This document shows positions 33,120 through 41,915 of a stretch of DNA of 64,000 bases, piece by piece (position 1 is the first letter of the stretch; each line of letters begins with the position of its first letter). Source of the DNA: Xiheibacterium sp038325765 (GTDB lineage Bacteria; Myxococcota_A; Polyangia; Nannocystales; Nannocystaceae). Location: contig JBBQJI010000003.1 of assembly GCA_038325765.1 (NCBI GenBank), positions 124,001 through 188,000 of the forward strand, in the 5' to 3' direction. Both the position numbers and the translations under genes were made by a program. The notes under the pieces are model-generated. The model saw nothing but the letters and a program-made list of their open reading frames with translations, searched no databases and was not told where the DNA came from.

Positions 33120-34247
33120 TCAGCGCTGCTCGAACATCTCCTGCATCGCGATCAACCGCGGTGCGATGTGCTCCTCGAACGCCAGCACCGCCTCGACCAC
33201 CTGGGCGTAGTGGTCCATGAGCAGGGCCTGACCGGCGTCGCAGAGCTGCTCCTTGCGGAACGCCTCGTCGTGCAGCGTCTCGGTGATCGTGCCGTCGACC
33301 AGGTGGGCGCAGGCCGCGAGCACGTTCTCGGGCACGAGTCGGTGATCGCCGGTGACGTGGCTGGGATCGAAGATGACCGGCAAGATCGTCTGCGCCCGCG
33401 CGAACGTGATGGCGTTGAGATCCGGCTGGTTACGGCAGTAGCCGCCCTTGGTGAAGAGCGTCTTGACCCCGCGCTCGCACAGCACGATGTCGAGATCACC
33501 CTGGTTGGCGATGTACTCGGCGGCGTGGAACCACTCGTTGACCTCGTTGCCGAAGCCCCGCTTGAGCACCACGGGCTTGCCCAGCCGCCCCACCGTCTCC
33601 AGCAGATCGAAGTTCTGGGCGTTCCTGGTGCCGATCTGCAGCATGTCGGCGTGCTCGCCGATCTCGGCGACGAGGTTCAGGTCCATCACCTCGGTGACGT
33701 AGGGCAGGCCGGTCTCCTCGCGGGCGTGATCGAGCATCGCGATGCCCTTCATGCCCAACCCGCGCCAATCGGTGGGACGGGTGCGGGGCTTGAACGCGCC
33801 ACCGCGCAGCATCATCCGCGAGGTGACGCCGTAGCGCTCGCCTGTCGCCCGCGCCGCCCGGGCGATGGCCAGGGTCTGTTCGAGGGTCTGGGGCGAGTCG
33901 GGCCCGACGATGAAGATGTGCTCGCCGGCGCCGAAGCGCCGCGGCTGACCGTCGAGCCCCGGCACTTCCACCACCCGCCGCGGCCGCCGCGGCGCCGGGC
34001 CGTCGGCGCCGCTGACGACACGCGCGATGTTCTTGAAGTCCGACGTCACCCGCCAGGTCGAGCGCACCCCGGGCAGATCGCGGAGATAGCCCTCGCGGGT
34101 GGCGAACTCGCGGGTGTCACCGATCACGTGGATGGTGCTGTAGACGCCGCTGCGGATCGTCACCTCGAGGGTGAGACCGAACCGCGCCGCGAGGTCGCGG
34201 ATCTGGTCGATGGTGGACTGACGACCGTTCTCGAACTCGATGATCAT
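33120..34247 (-). CDS. aroF: 3-deoxy-7-phosphoheptulonate synthase, type I-beta (DAHP synthase)
   Basis: 375 residues with an N-terminal ferredoxin-like regulatory (FL) domain (about 1-65), typical of the type I-beta enzymes of Thermotoga/Bacillus, then the TIM barrel. Family motifs include MLRGGAFKPRTRP, LQIGTRNAQNFDLL, VVLKRGFGNEVNEW and FDPSHVTGDHRLV (metal-binding His). It condenses PEP with erythrose 4-phosphate, the first step of aromatic amino-acid synthesis. The FL domain predicts feedback control by Tyr/Phe. It is downstream of the aminotransferase in the same operon, so the pairing fits aromatic amino-acid metabolism. Confidence 0.95.
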   Translation of the reverse strand: MIIEFENGRQSTIDQIRDLAARFGLTLEVTIRSGVYSTIHVIGDTREFATREGYLRDLPGVRSTWRVTSDFKNIARVVSGADGPAPRRPRRVVEVPGLDGQPRRFGAGEHIFIVGPDSPQTLEQTLAIARAARATGERYGVTSRMMLRGGAFKPRTRPTDWRGLGMKGIAMLDHAREETGLPYVTEVMDLNLVAEIGEHADMLQIGTRNAQNFDLLETVGRLGKPVVLKRGFGNEVNEWFHAAEYIANQGDLDIVLCERGVKTLFTKGGYCRNQPDLNAITFARAQTILPVIFDPSHVTGDHRLVPENVLAACAHLVDGTITETLHDEAFRKEQLCDAGQALLMDHYAQVVEAVLAFEEHIAPRLIAMQEMFEQR

Positions 34248-34297
34248 GGGGGTCTTCGAGATCTACCGCCGCACCGCGGCGGAGACAACGACGGCCG

Positions 34298-35512
34298 TCA
34301 GGTGGCGCCTGCGGCCGCGAGCTCGCCGAGGCCCTGGGCGAGGCGGTCGCAGCCGGCCGCGATGGTCGCGTCGTCGATCGCGTAGCTCAGCCGCAGGTAT
34401 CCGGGGCCGCCGAAGGCGCTGCCCGGCACCGCGGCGACGCCATGGCGGTCGAGCAACCAGTTGGCGAGGGCAAGATCGTCGCCCAGCCCGGTCTTGCCGA
34501 TGTAGGCGCCCATGTCGACCCACGTGTAGAACGCGCCGTCGGGCGGCAGCACGCGCAGGCCGTCGATGGCGCCGAGGGCGGCCAGCATCGCGGCGCGGCG
34601 CCGGGTGAACGCGGCGTGCATCGTCGCGACCTCGGGCTCGACGCTGGGCACGGTGAGCGCCGCGAGGGCCGCGTGCTGCGAAGGTGTTGCAGCGCTCGAC
34701 GTCGTCTGGCCCTGGATGCGCGTGGCGGCGGTCGTCACCGCCTCGTCGGCGACCATGTAGCCGATGCGGAACCCAGTCATCGCGTAGGTCTTGGACACGC
34801 CGTCGATGATCACGAGGTTCTCGAGCAGATCGCCGAGCACCCGGACGACGCTCGCGAACTCGAACGGCGGATAGGTGAGCCGACGATAGATGTCGTCCGC
34901 CATCACGCAGGTCTGCGGCGCCCCGTGGGCGAGCACCTCGCCGAGCGCGCGCAGATCCTCGGGACGGTAGCCCGCGCCGGTGGGGTTGCCGGGGCTGTTG
35001 AGCACCAGCATCCGGGTGCGGGGACCGATGACACGCGCGAGATCCTCGGGCTGGAGTCGCCAGCCGTTGTCGGGCGACGTCGGCACGGTGACCGCGACGC
35101 CCTGGGCGAGGCGCACCATGTCGGGGTAGCTGACCCAATACGGGGTCGGGATCACCACCTCGTCGCCGGGATCGAGCGTAGCCTGCAAGAGGTTGGCGAT
35201 GCTGTGCTTGGCGCCGCACGACACCAGCACCTGCGACGGCTTGATGGCGGTGCCGTGGACGTCGGCGAGGTGGGCGGCCACGGCCTCGCGCAGCGACATC
35301 ATGCCCGCGACCGGGGTGTAGCCGATGGGGCGCTCCCGCACGAGCGCGGAGACGGCCTCGCGCACCGCGGTCGGCGGCAAGAAGTCGGGCTCGCCCGCCG
35401 AGAAGTCGTAGACCTGGTGCCCCTCGGCGCGGCGCGCTGCGGCACGCGCGGCCATGGCGAAGGTCGCAGAAGGCCTCAGGACTACCGCTCGCTGCGAGAT
35501 GTTGACCGGCAC
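34298..35512 (-). CDS. Class I pyridoxal-phosphate aminotransferase (aspartate/aromatic type)
   Basis: 404 residues. The internal-aldimine Lys241 is in GVSKTYAMTGFRIGY. NPTG (176-179), GEPDFLPP near the N-terminus and Tyr in the DDIYRRLTY segment are typical of AspAT subfamily I-beta/gamma. GTG 35512 was chosen; the segment upstream has no clear Shine-Dalgarno. Located before DAHP synthase, it could be aspartate, tyrosine or glutamate-prephenate aminotransferase; the sequence does not decide. The end of the protein (GELAAAGAT) is Ala-rich as in neighbours. Confidence 0.93.
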   Translation of the reverse strand: MPVNISQRAVVLRPSATFAMAARAAARRAEGHQVYDFSAGEPDFLPPTAVREAVSALVRERPIGYTPVAGMMSLREAVAAHLADVHGTAIKPSQVLVSCGAKHSIANLLQATLDPGDEVVIPTPYWVSYPDMVRLAQGVAVTVPTSPDNGWRLQPEDLARVIGPRTRMLVLNSPGNPTGAGYRPEDLRALGEVLAHGAPQTCVMADDIYRRLTYPPFEFASVVRVLGDLLENLVIIDGVSKTYAMTGFRIGYMVADEAVTTAATRIQGQTTSSAATPSQHAALAALTVPSVEPEVATMHAAFTRRRAAMLAALGAIDGLRVLPPDGAFYTWVDMGAYIGKTGLGDDLALANWLLDRHGVAAVPGSAFGGPGYLRLSYAIDDATIAAGCDRLAQGLGELAAAGAT

Positions 35513-35574
35513 GATGGCGGCAATGGTACCAGGATTCGGCCGGGATCCGCCGCCGCGCGCGGCGACATGCGGAG

Positions 35575-36150
35575 CTACGTGCGGAGCGACAGGAACTCGA
35601 CCTGGGCCTGGCCGTAGATCCGCGTGGCCTCGAGTTCGAGGGCCGGGGGCACGACGATGTCGGGCGCCGCGCCGCGGATTCGCTCGCGCTCGCAGACGAT
35701 GCGGGCATCGGGCGCGAGCCAGCCGCGATCGCACAGCGCCGCGAGGACCGGCGTGAACACGTGCGGGGTCGCGAAGGGCGGATCGACGAACACCAGATCG
35801 TAGCGCGGGACGGCGCCGGGCCCCTCGCCGAGCAGACCCATGGAGTCGCCGCGGCGGACGACCGCACGATCGCGCAGCCCGAGCGCGGTGAACTGGGCCT
35901 CCAGGTGCCGCACCACGCGGGTGTCGAGCTCGAACAGGGTGGCCGACGCCGCCCCGCGGCTGAGCGCCTCGATCGTCAGCGCGCCCGATCCCGCGAAGAG
36001 ATCGAGCACGCGCTCACCCTCCACGCTCGCGCCCAGACGATCGAAGATCGCCTCGCGCACGCGCGAGCCCGTCGGCCGCAGCCCGGGCACGCCCTCGGGC
36101 AGCGTCATCAACTTGCGCCCACGCAGCGCCCCGGCACCGACCCGCTGCAT
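35575..36150 (-). CDS. rsmD: 16S rRNA (guanine(966)-N2)-methyltransferase
   Basis: 191 residues, a standard-length RsmD. The N-terminal GRKLMTLPEG, the SAM motif I VLDLFAGSGALTIEALSRGA (DLFAGSG 50-56), and the catalytic NPPY-type motif DPPF (123-126) are all in place. It methylates G966 in 30S helix 31. The start is 6 bp after the peptidase stop, with a GAGG Shine-Dalgarno in between. It is well supported by length and motifs. Confidence 0.95.
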   Translation of the reverse strand: MQRVGAGALRGRKLMTLPEGVPGLRPTGSRVREAIFDRLGASVEGERVLDLFAGSGALTIEALSRGAASATLFELDTRVVRHLEAQFTALGLRDRAVVRRGDSMGLLGEGPGAVPRYDLVFVDPPFATPHVFTPVLAALCDRGWLAPDARIVCERERIRGAAPDIVVPPALELEATRIYGQAQVEFLSLRT

Positions 36151-36156
36151 CGGACC

Positions 36157-37218
36157 TCAGGCCAGGCCCCAAGCCGCCTGCGCGGCCAGGGCGTCCTCGC
36201 GGTCGAGCCGCTCCCAGCCCCGTCGCAGCAGCCGCCGGCGGCGGACCCACGCGATGGCCACGAGCGGTATCAGGAAGAAGAACGGGAGCCCGCCGCTGGC
36301 GATCATCGGGTACCACACGAACCGCCCCGGCAGCCCGTCGCGCCACAGGGTCACGAGCTGGGGCAACGACGCGCCATACGCCCGCACGAACGCGGCTTCG
36401 AGATCGTGACCGGCGCGCAGCTCGGTCAGCACCTGACGCATCGCGACGTCGCGGTTGCCATTGGCGTCGCGAGAGCGGAGAAACTCGATGAGATCCCGCG
36501 ACGCCGCGTAGGCGACGGCGGCGTCGGGCCCATCGCTGCCGTGGAACTGGGCCTCGAGCCGCGCGAGGTCGGGCACCCCGGCGCCGAACACCGCCTGGGC
36601 CAAGGTGTGCGCACGGCCGAGGCTGATGCCGCCGGTCAGGCTCTCGGCGACGCCCTCGTGGAACCACCGCGGCAGCGACGCCCCACCCGCGGCGCGGTGC
36701 AAGATGACGTGGGCCATCTCGTGCTTGAGCAGGCGCTCGAGATCGGTGCGCGCGCCGTCGGGGCCGTGGCGCGCGATCACGATGTCGCCGGCCTCGGGCC
36801 GCGCGACACCGGCGACCCAGTGCGGCATGCCGGTGGTCTCGGCCACGCGACCGGCGTGATCGACGAACGTGATGCGGACGGTGTCGTCGACGTCGCGCGC
36901 GAGCGGCCGCTCGACGTCGGACCACCATTGGGGAATGTTGGCGGCGAGCGCCTCGGCGTCGTCGGCCAGCGCCGGCTCGTAGCGCAGCGTCGCGCGGCCG
37001 ATGGTGATCTGGCGGGTGGCGCGCGCGACCTCGAAGCCCTCGGCGCGACCGGTGGCCGCATGTGCCGCGCCCGAGAGCAGCGCGATGCCCATCACGAGGG
37101 CGAGACCGATGGCGCGCATCCAGCCCATGATGCCATCGCCACCGCGACCGCCACCGCCGCGAGGCGCCTGCCCGATCGGCGAGGCCGCAGTGAGAAGCGC
37201 GTGCGACGCACGAATCAT
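36157..37218 (-). CDS. Exported HExxH metallopeptidase (peptidase MA-like)
   Basis: 353 residues if the ATG overlapping the upstream stop (37218) is used; ATG 37128 (MGWMRAIG) or 37119 would give a cleaner signal peptide. The zinc site is HEMAH (166-170), with a downstream WFHEGVAE whose Glu (about 188) is the likely third ligand. A single C-terminal transmembrane helix (GGLPFFFLIPLVAIAW) follows. This matches the peptidase-MA/gluzincin pattern of secreted or anchored proteases. It is co-operonic with the Ala-Asp repeat protein and rsmD. The substrate is unknown. Of three HExxH envelope proteins in this window, this one is the only one with a C-terminal anchor. Confidence 0.85.
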   Translation of the reverse strand: MIRASHALLTAASPIGQAPRGGGGRGGDGIMGWMRAIGLALVMGIALLSGAAHAATGRAEGFEVARATRQITIGRATLRYEPALADDAEALAANIPQWWSDVERPLARDVDDTVRITFVDHAGRVAETTGMPHWVAGVARPEAGDIVIARHGPDGARTDLERLLKHEMAHVILHRAAGGASLPRWFHEGVAESLTGGISLGRAHTLAQAVFGAGVPDLARLEAQFHGSDGPDAAVAYAASRDLIEFLRSRDANGNRDVAMRQVLTELRAGHDLEAAFVRAYGASLPQLVTLWRDGLPGRFVWYPMIASGGLPFFFLIPLVAIAWVRRRRLLRRGWERLDREDALAAQAAWGLA

Positions 37219-38015
37219 GGCGACACCTTGACCACGACCTTCTCGTCGCGCAAGGCGTTCGCGACGAGCAGCCCCACCGCGACACCGATCACAACCACGG
37301 CGACGCCAGCCACGATGCCGATGCGCGCGCGCGAAGACAGGCGGCCGATGCGGCGGCGCTCGGACATGCCCTGGCGTCGAAGCTCTTCGCGCTCGGCCCA
37401 CAGCGCACCGATGAGCCCGTCTTCATTCGCCGCTGCCATGGCACGAAGGCCCAGCGGCACGTCGAGCAGGCAGTCGTAGGGCAGCAGCACCGGCTCTTCG
37501 CGCCGCGGCACGTAACCGATCAGCACAACCAGCTCGTCTGTGCGATCGCGACAGATCGACCGCGCATCGCCGACGCCCGGACGCAGGCGTCGAACCGTGG
37601 TGGGCGGATCGGGACTGACCCGCGCGCTGCGCTCGAGACGATCGAGCCATTCGCGTTCGACCGCGTTGCCGGGCGCCTCGGGCGCGAGACCGATGGCGAC
37701 GGCGAGCCGCGCGGGCGTGGAGTTGCCGTCGACCCGAGGCGGTGGCACCGCGGCGGCGCTCGAAATCGCGGGCGCACCCGCGGCGACGGGCGTGGGCGTG
37801 TCGTCGGCGGCATCGGCATCGGCATCGGCATCGGCATCGGCATCGGCATCGGCATCGGCATCGGCATCGGCATCGGCATCGGCATCGGCATCGGCGGGCC
37901 AGCGCGCCGCGCCCGTGCCCTCGTAGCTGCGCGGCGCCGCGGATGCAGGCGAGCCGGGCACGCAGGCGAGCGCCATCGCGACGAACGCGACGCGCCCGAT
38001 CCGGGTCGGGATCAC
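37215..38015 (-). CDS. Membrane-anchored protein with an Ala-Asp tandem repeat
   Basis: 266 residues; GTG start overlapping the PilZ stop. A signal peptide (about 1-27, SASAA) is followed by a run of ~14 Ala-Asp dipeptides (about 41-70) encoded by a CATCGG hexanucleotide repeat, then a Pro/Ala linker, a globular domain (about 85-215) and a transmembrane helix near the C-terminus (RIGIVAGVAVVVIGVAVGLLVA). The middle contains CRDRTDELVVLIGYVPRREEPVLLPYDCLL. I recognise no family. The dipeptide repeat makes an acidic periplasmic stalk. It is cotranscribed with the MA-like peptidase. Confidence 0.8.
   Translation of the reverse strand: MIPTRIGRVAFVAMALACVPGSPASAAPRSYEGTGAARWPADADADADADADADADADADADADADADAADDTPTPVAAGAPAISSAAAVPPPRVDGNSTPARLAVAIGLAPEAPGNAVEREWLDRLERSARVSPDPPTTVRRLRPGVGDARSICRDRTDELVVLIGYVPRREEPVLLPYDCLLDVPLGLRAMAAANEDGLIGALWAEREELRRQGMSERRRIGRLSSRARIGIVAGVAVVVIGVAVGLLVANALRDEKVVVKVSP
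37811..37894 (-). repeat. 14 tandem copies of CATCGG
   Basis: Exactly 14 units of CATCGG (84 bp) with no interruption, encoding Ala-Asp on the minus strand. Length change by whole units keeps the frame, so it can vary protein length but not switch the gene off. Confidence 0.98.
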
Positions 38016-38347
38016 GGGGTCCCCTTGCGGATCCGATCGAACCACTGCCCCAGCGCCCAGGTCTCGCGCGCGCGGAATCCCGTCGAGAACTGCACGCCGC
38101 ACTCACCGTCGCCGCCGACCCAACGCACCTCGGCGTCGGCGCGCAACGGCGCATCGAGGGTCGGCAGGACGAGCTCGATCTGCCAGCGCTCACCGACGCG
38201 CGGCGGCGGCTCGATCGTCGCGCGGAGCAAGGTGCCGCCGAGGCTGAGATTGATCGTCTCGCCGTCGACGCGTTCGCCTGCACGGTCGATGCGAATGGCC
38301 AGCTTCGTGTCGACACGCTCGGTCTTGCGCAGCTCGGAACGCGTCAT
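38012..38347 (-). CDS. PilZ-domain protein
   Basis: 111 residues. The sequence has KTERVDTKLAIRIDR and NLSLGGTLLRATIEPPPRVG, where the D/NxSxxG motif of PilZ c-di-GMP binding is NLSLGG (the RxxxR motif is not obvious, so binding is uncertain). WVGGDGECGVQF is the distal strand region. ATG 38347 starts the domain; a longer frame to 38518 is a shadow. It is the first gene of the seven-gene minus operon, overlapping the next by GTGA. It possibly controls the envelope proteins downstream. Between it and 38383 nothing is seen. Confidence 0.85.
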   Translation of the reverse strand: MTRSELRKTERVDTKLAIRIDRAGERVDGETINLSLGGTLLRATIEPPPRVGERWQIELVLPTLDAPLRADAEVRWVGGDGECGVQFSTGFRARETWALGQWFDRIRKGTP

Positions 38348-38382
38348 CGCTCGGGCCAGTGTGTCGGCTGGCCCGCGGCGCG

Positions 38383-40617
38383 TCAACGCGACCGGGACGG
38401 CGCCGACGGCTCGACGGCCGGCCCCGCATCGCCTCGCCCAGGCCGCCTGCGGCCGGAGAACCACGCGCGGTAGGCCTCCATCTTGCGCACCTGCTCCGCT
38501 GGCGCCCGACGCTTGCACGTCGACGCCTCGGCCGAGCGCTCCGGTGCGCCCCAGCGGATCTCGGGGCAGTCGTTGGGATTGTAGGCCATCTCGAGGGCCG
38601 CGCTGCGCTCGACCAGCGCGGCGAGCGTGATGCGCTGCGAGGTCCCGTCGCTGCGACGAACCTCGAACGCGAGCGCAGGATCCTCGAGGCGACGCGATCG
38701 ATCGGCCGCGAGCGCCGCGACGATCGCGTCCATCGAGGTGCCGTCGCGACCGAAGGCCGTGGGGTTGCGGCGCACCTTCGCCTCGAAGCCCATCACCACG
38801 TCGATCGCGATGAGCAACCGGAGATCACGGGCGGGCGTGGCGAAGTTCTCCCACGCGCCGGTGGTCTCGAAGATCGCGTGGCCGCTGGGCATGGCGATCG
38901 TGCCGCCGCCGCCTTTGAAGTGGCCCTCGCCGTTGTCGACCGACGTCACGCGGACGATGGCGGCCTCGCGCAGGGCATCGATCGCCTCGGCCTGGGCACG
39001 CATCGCATCGCGCTTGCCCGGGGTCACCAGGCCATCCATCGTGTCGTAGAACTGCGGCGCATCGAGCGAGCGTTGGGCATCGCTCACGTCGGCGTAGCCG
39101 GGCTCGCGCAGCAGCGCGGCGTCGTCCATGGCCACGAGCGACGCGGCGCCATCGGTGCGCGAGACGGCGACGGGGCGCGGGGCCTTGAAGCCGCTGCCGC
39201 CCAGGGCGGGATCGGGGTTCCACAGGAAGTTGCCCTCCCAGAAGCGCTTGCGCGTAATGCTGCCGTCGGGCTGGCCGTCGATCGCATACAGCACGCCGGG
39301 ATCGTCGCCGACCGGATCCATCAGCTCGGCGAGCACGAAGATGTGGCCGTATGGATCGGCGTAGATCGTCCCCGGTCGCAGGCCGCGGCGATCGAGCGCG
39401 ACCGGATAGAAGTCGGTCGCGTCGTCGCCGAACGCGGTGCGTCCGTTGCCGGTGTGGACGCCCCACGCCAAGGTGCGGCGGAAGAATTTCTGCACCACGC
39501 CGAGCTCACCAGGTTTTGAGGCGTCGGCGCCCGACTCGGGCGGGCCGAGCACCCCGCGGAGCTTGCCGCAGCGCGGCGCCTTGCCCGGTCCACCCCGCGA
39601 GCAGCCGCGGAACCCGAACGGCAGACCGCGCTTCCACGCGAAGTACGCCCGCAGAAAGTACGGCGTGTCGGCGCAGTCGGGCTTGAGGTAGAGGCCGGCG
39701 TCGGTGTCGCGATCCTCGCCCCACCCGAGGTGGCCGTGGAGCAGGTTGCGCGAGGGGTCGACGGTGAGTTCGTGCAGGGCCTTGCGCGCGAGCTCTTCGC
39801 CACGCGGGGCGTGGAACAGCGCCCGCACCCAGGCGCTGTACAGCGCTTCTTCGGCGCCGGTCCACGCGCGCTCGACCGGCCACACGCCATCGGCCATCGC
39901 CGAGCGCACACGGGTGCGCGCGGCCGCCTCGACCTCGACGTCATCACACCGCAGGCCGACACCGCCACGACCGATGATCACGCGGAGCCCTGCGGCAGGC
40001 GCCGCGTCGAGCCGCGCGACGACGGCGGCGGGCACGCCCGGCGCATGCTCGATCGCGGCCGCGAGCGCGACCCCGTCCGACTCGATGCGCAGCGCGAGGG
40101 GACGCTCGTCGTCGAGGGTTGCCGCGACGATCACGACGGGCTTGCCCGCCACCACCCGCTGCGGCGACACGAGGATGCCGAGATCAGCGGCGGCGCGCTC
40201 TGGGCACCCGCCGGCGTCCGCGGGTGTGGGCAGCGACACCGCGGCAGTCGCTGCAGTGGCGCGACCGCTGCCGGGCGCGCGCGCGTCGGCCTCCCGCCGA
40301 TCGGCGCGATTACCCAGCGCATTCGCGTTGGTCAGCGCATTCGCGTCGGTCAGCGCATTCGCGTCGGTCGGCGAATCGGCATCGGTCGCAGCCCCCGCCG
40401 ACTCCTGCGGCGTCGGGCGTCGAACCTCGGGACGATCGCATCCCCCCGCGAGCACCGTCGCCGCCAGCCAAGCGCTGACGAAGGCCGGCCATCGCCCGCC
40501 GCCGACGCGCGCCGCCGCGCACGCAGACGGACACCCCGACGGGCACGCCGACAGGCACCCCGACGCACACGCCGACGGGCGCCCGTGGATCCCCGTCGTG
40601 TCACGTGCGTGCGTCAC
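38383..40617 (-). CDS. Large predicted lipoprotein of unknown function
   Basis: 744 residues from GTG 40617. The mature domain probably starts at LAATVLAGGC, an excellent lipobox (Cys61), but the ~40 residues before it are Cys-rich, encoded by 12-bp repeats, and atypical for a signal peptide. After the lipobox there is a (Thr-Asp-Ala-Asn-Ala-Leu)n tract, then a globular region of ~550 residues. Notable segments are LHGHLGWGEDRDTDAG, ADTPYFLRAYFAWKRGLPF, YPVALDRRGLRPGTIYADPYGHIFVLAEL and NGEGHFKGGGGTIAMPSGHAIFETTGAW. These recall enzyme-like surface proteins, but I recognise no family. It is divergent from serA. Confidence 0.75.
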   Translation of the reverse strand: MTHARDTTGIHGRPSACASGCLSACPSGCPSACAAARVGGGRWPAFVSAWLAATVLAGGCDRPEVRRPTPQESAGAATDADSPTDANALTDANALTNANALGNRADRREADARAPGSGRATAATAAVSLPTPADAGGCPERAAADLGILVSPQRVVAGKPVVIVAATLDDERPLALRIESDGVALAAAIEHAPGVPAAVVARLDAAPAAGLRVIIGRGGVGLRCDDVEVEAAARTRVRSAMADGVWPVERAWTGAEEALYSAWVRALFHAPRGEELARKALHELTVDPSRNLLHGHLGWGEDRDTDAGLYLKPDCADTPYFLRAYFAWKRGLPFGFRGCSRGGPGKAPRCGKLRGVLGPPESGADASKPGELGVVQKFFRRTLAWGVHTGNGRTAFGDDATDFYPVALDRRGLRPGTIYADPYGHIFVLAELMDPVGDDPGVLYAIDGQPDGSITRKRFWEGNFLWNPDPALGGSGFKAPRPVAVSRTDGAASLVAMDDAALLREPGYADVSDAQRSLDAPQFYDTMDGLVTPGKRDAMRAQAEAIDALREAAIVRVTSVDNGEGHFKGGGGTIAMPSGHAIFETTGAWENFATPARDLRLLIAIDVVMGFEAKVRRNPTAFGRDGTSMDAIVAALAADRSRRLEDPALAFEVRRSDGTSQRITLAALVERSAALEMAYNPNDCPEIRWGAPERSAEASTCKRRAPAEQVRKMEAYRAWFSGRRRPGRGDAGPAVEPSAPSRSR
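40316..40387 (-). repeat. 18-bp tandem repeat (three full, one degenerate copy)
   Basis: Units AGCGCATTCGCGTCGGTC (with a G/T variant in the first copy and a diverged fourth) span 40316-40387 inside the lipoprotein gene, encoding Asp/Asn-Ala-Leu-Thr type hexapeptides. Confidence 0.9.
40519..40578 (-). repeat. 12-bp tandem repeat at the 5' end of the lipoprotein gene
   Basis: Five imperfect 12-bp units (ACACCCCGACGG/GCACGCCGACAG type) encode Cys-containing SAC/SGC motifs upstream of the lipobox of the 38383 gene. The repeat either marks a start further downstream or is a truly translated Cys-rich leader. Confidence 0.85.
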
Positions 40618-40709
40618 CTGCCCAGGACATAGCGCCTGGGGCGCGTGCACGCCAGCGCGTTCACCTGCCCACGCTCGCGCGGCCAACAGCACCGTGATAT
40701 CGCTCGGAC

Positions 40710-41915
40710 ATGCGCGTCCTCATCGCCGACAAGATTCCGCCCAGCGGCGTCCGGGCCATCACCGAACTCGGTGTGGACGTGCTCGAGCGTCCCGACCTCC
40801 AATCCGCAGACCTCCCCGCTGCGCTCGCCGAGTGCGGTGCCGAGGTCCTCGTGGTGCGCTCGACCAAGGTCACCGCCGCAGCGTTCACGGCCGCCCCTCG
40901 CCTCGGCATGGTGGTCCGCGCCGGCGCTGGCGTGAACACCATCGACATCGCGGCGGCCAATCGGCACGGCGTGTTCGTGACCAACTGCCCGGGCAAGAAC
41001 GCGATCGCGGTGGCCGAGCTGACGATGGGGATGATCCTCGCCCTCGACCGGCGCATCCCCGATGCGGTGGCGCAGATGCGTCAGGGTCAGTGGAACAAGC
41101 GGCGCTTCGGCCAGGCCGAGGGGCTGCATGGTCGCCGCCTCGGGCTCGTGGGTTTCGGACACATCGGGCGCGAAGTCGCCAAGCGGGCCCAGGCGTTCGG
41201 CATGGTCGTGGTGGTGTTCTCCGCGGACGTCGACCGCGCCGCCGCCGAGGCCCTCGGTGTCGAGTTCGCGACCGAACTCGACGCGCTGCTGCGGGGCTGC
41301 GACGTCGTCAGCCTCCATGTTCCGTACAGCAAGGCGACCCATCACCTCATCGGCGGCCGTGAGCTCGCACTGCTGTGCGACGGCGCCCTGGTGATCAACA
41401 CGGCGCGCGGCGGCATCGTCGACGATGGTGCGCTCGCCGAGGCGGTCCGCTCCGGCCGCATCCGCGCGGCCCTCGATGTCTTCGAAGACGAGCCCGCCGC
41501 GGCCGAGGCGTCCTTCGCCTCCCCGGTGCGCGAGCTGCCCGGGCTGTACGCGACGCCGCACATCGGCGCGTCGACCGAGCAGGCGGAGCGCGCCACCGCC
41601 GTCGAGGCCGCGCGCATCATCGACGAGTACCTGCGCACCGGCAACGTGGCGGGCGCGGTCAATCTGCAGCGTGGACGCGCGGCCCACTACGGCGTCGTCG
41701 TTCGCCATCGCGACCGCGTGGGGGTGCTCGCCGGTATCCTCGGCACCTTGCGCGAGGAGCAGCTCAACGTGCAAGAGATGCAAAACGTAGTGTTCGAGGG
41801 CCAGGAGACGGCGTGTGCGTCGATCAGCCTCGAGCGCCAACCCAGCGCGGCGCTCATCGAGCGTCTCCGCACCCAACCCGACGTGATCGCGGTCGATCTG
41901 CGCGCAATCCCATGA
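40710..41915 (+). CDS. serA: D-3-phosphoglycerate dehydrogenase
   Basis: 401 residues, 2-hydroxyacid dehydrogenase fold plus a C-terminal ACT domain (about 325-400: YGVVVRHRDRVGVLAGILGTLREEQLNVQEM). The NAD motif is VGFGHIG (147-153), catalytic Arg233 in NTARGG, Glu about 261 in FEDEP, and His284 in TPHIGAS. It makes 3-phosphohydroxypyruvate for serine synthesis. It is coupled to the PdxB-CbiX fusion by an ATGA overlap. SerA and PdxB are paralogous and use analogous 2-hydroxyacid chemistry, so the pairing is metabolically sensible. Confidence 0.95.
   Translation: MRVLIADKIPPSGVRAITELGVDVLERPDLQSADLPAALAECGAEVLVVRSTKVTAAAFTAAPRLGMVVRAGAGVNTIDIAAANRHGVFVTNCPGKNAIAVAELTMGMILALDRRIPDAVAQMRQGQWNKRRFGQAEGLHGRRLGLVGFGHIGREVAKRAQAFGMVVVVFSADVDRAAAEALGVEFATELDALLRGCDVVSLHVPYSKATHHLIGGRELALLCDGALVINTARGGIVDDGALAEAVRSGRIRAALDVFEDEPAAAEASFASPVRELPGLYATPHIGASTEQAERATAVEAARIIDEYLRTGNVAGAVNLQRGRAAHYGVVVRHRDRVGVLAGILGTLREEQLNVQEMQNVVFEGQETACASISLERQPSAALIERLRTQPDVIAVDLRAIP

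Noticed and set aside
37811..37894. Phase-variable on/off switching by the CATCGG repeat
   Set aside because: The unit is 6 bp, so changes keep the frame; only length polymorphism is possible.
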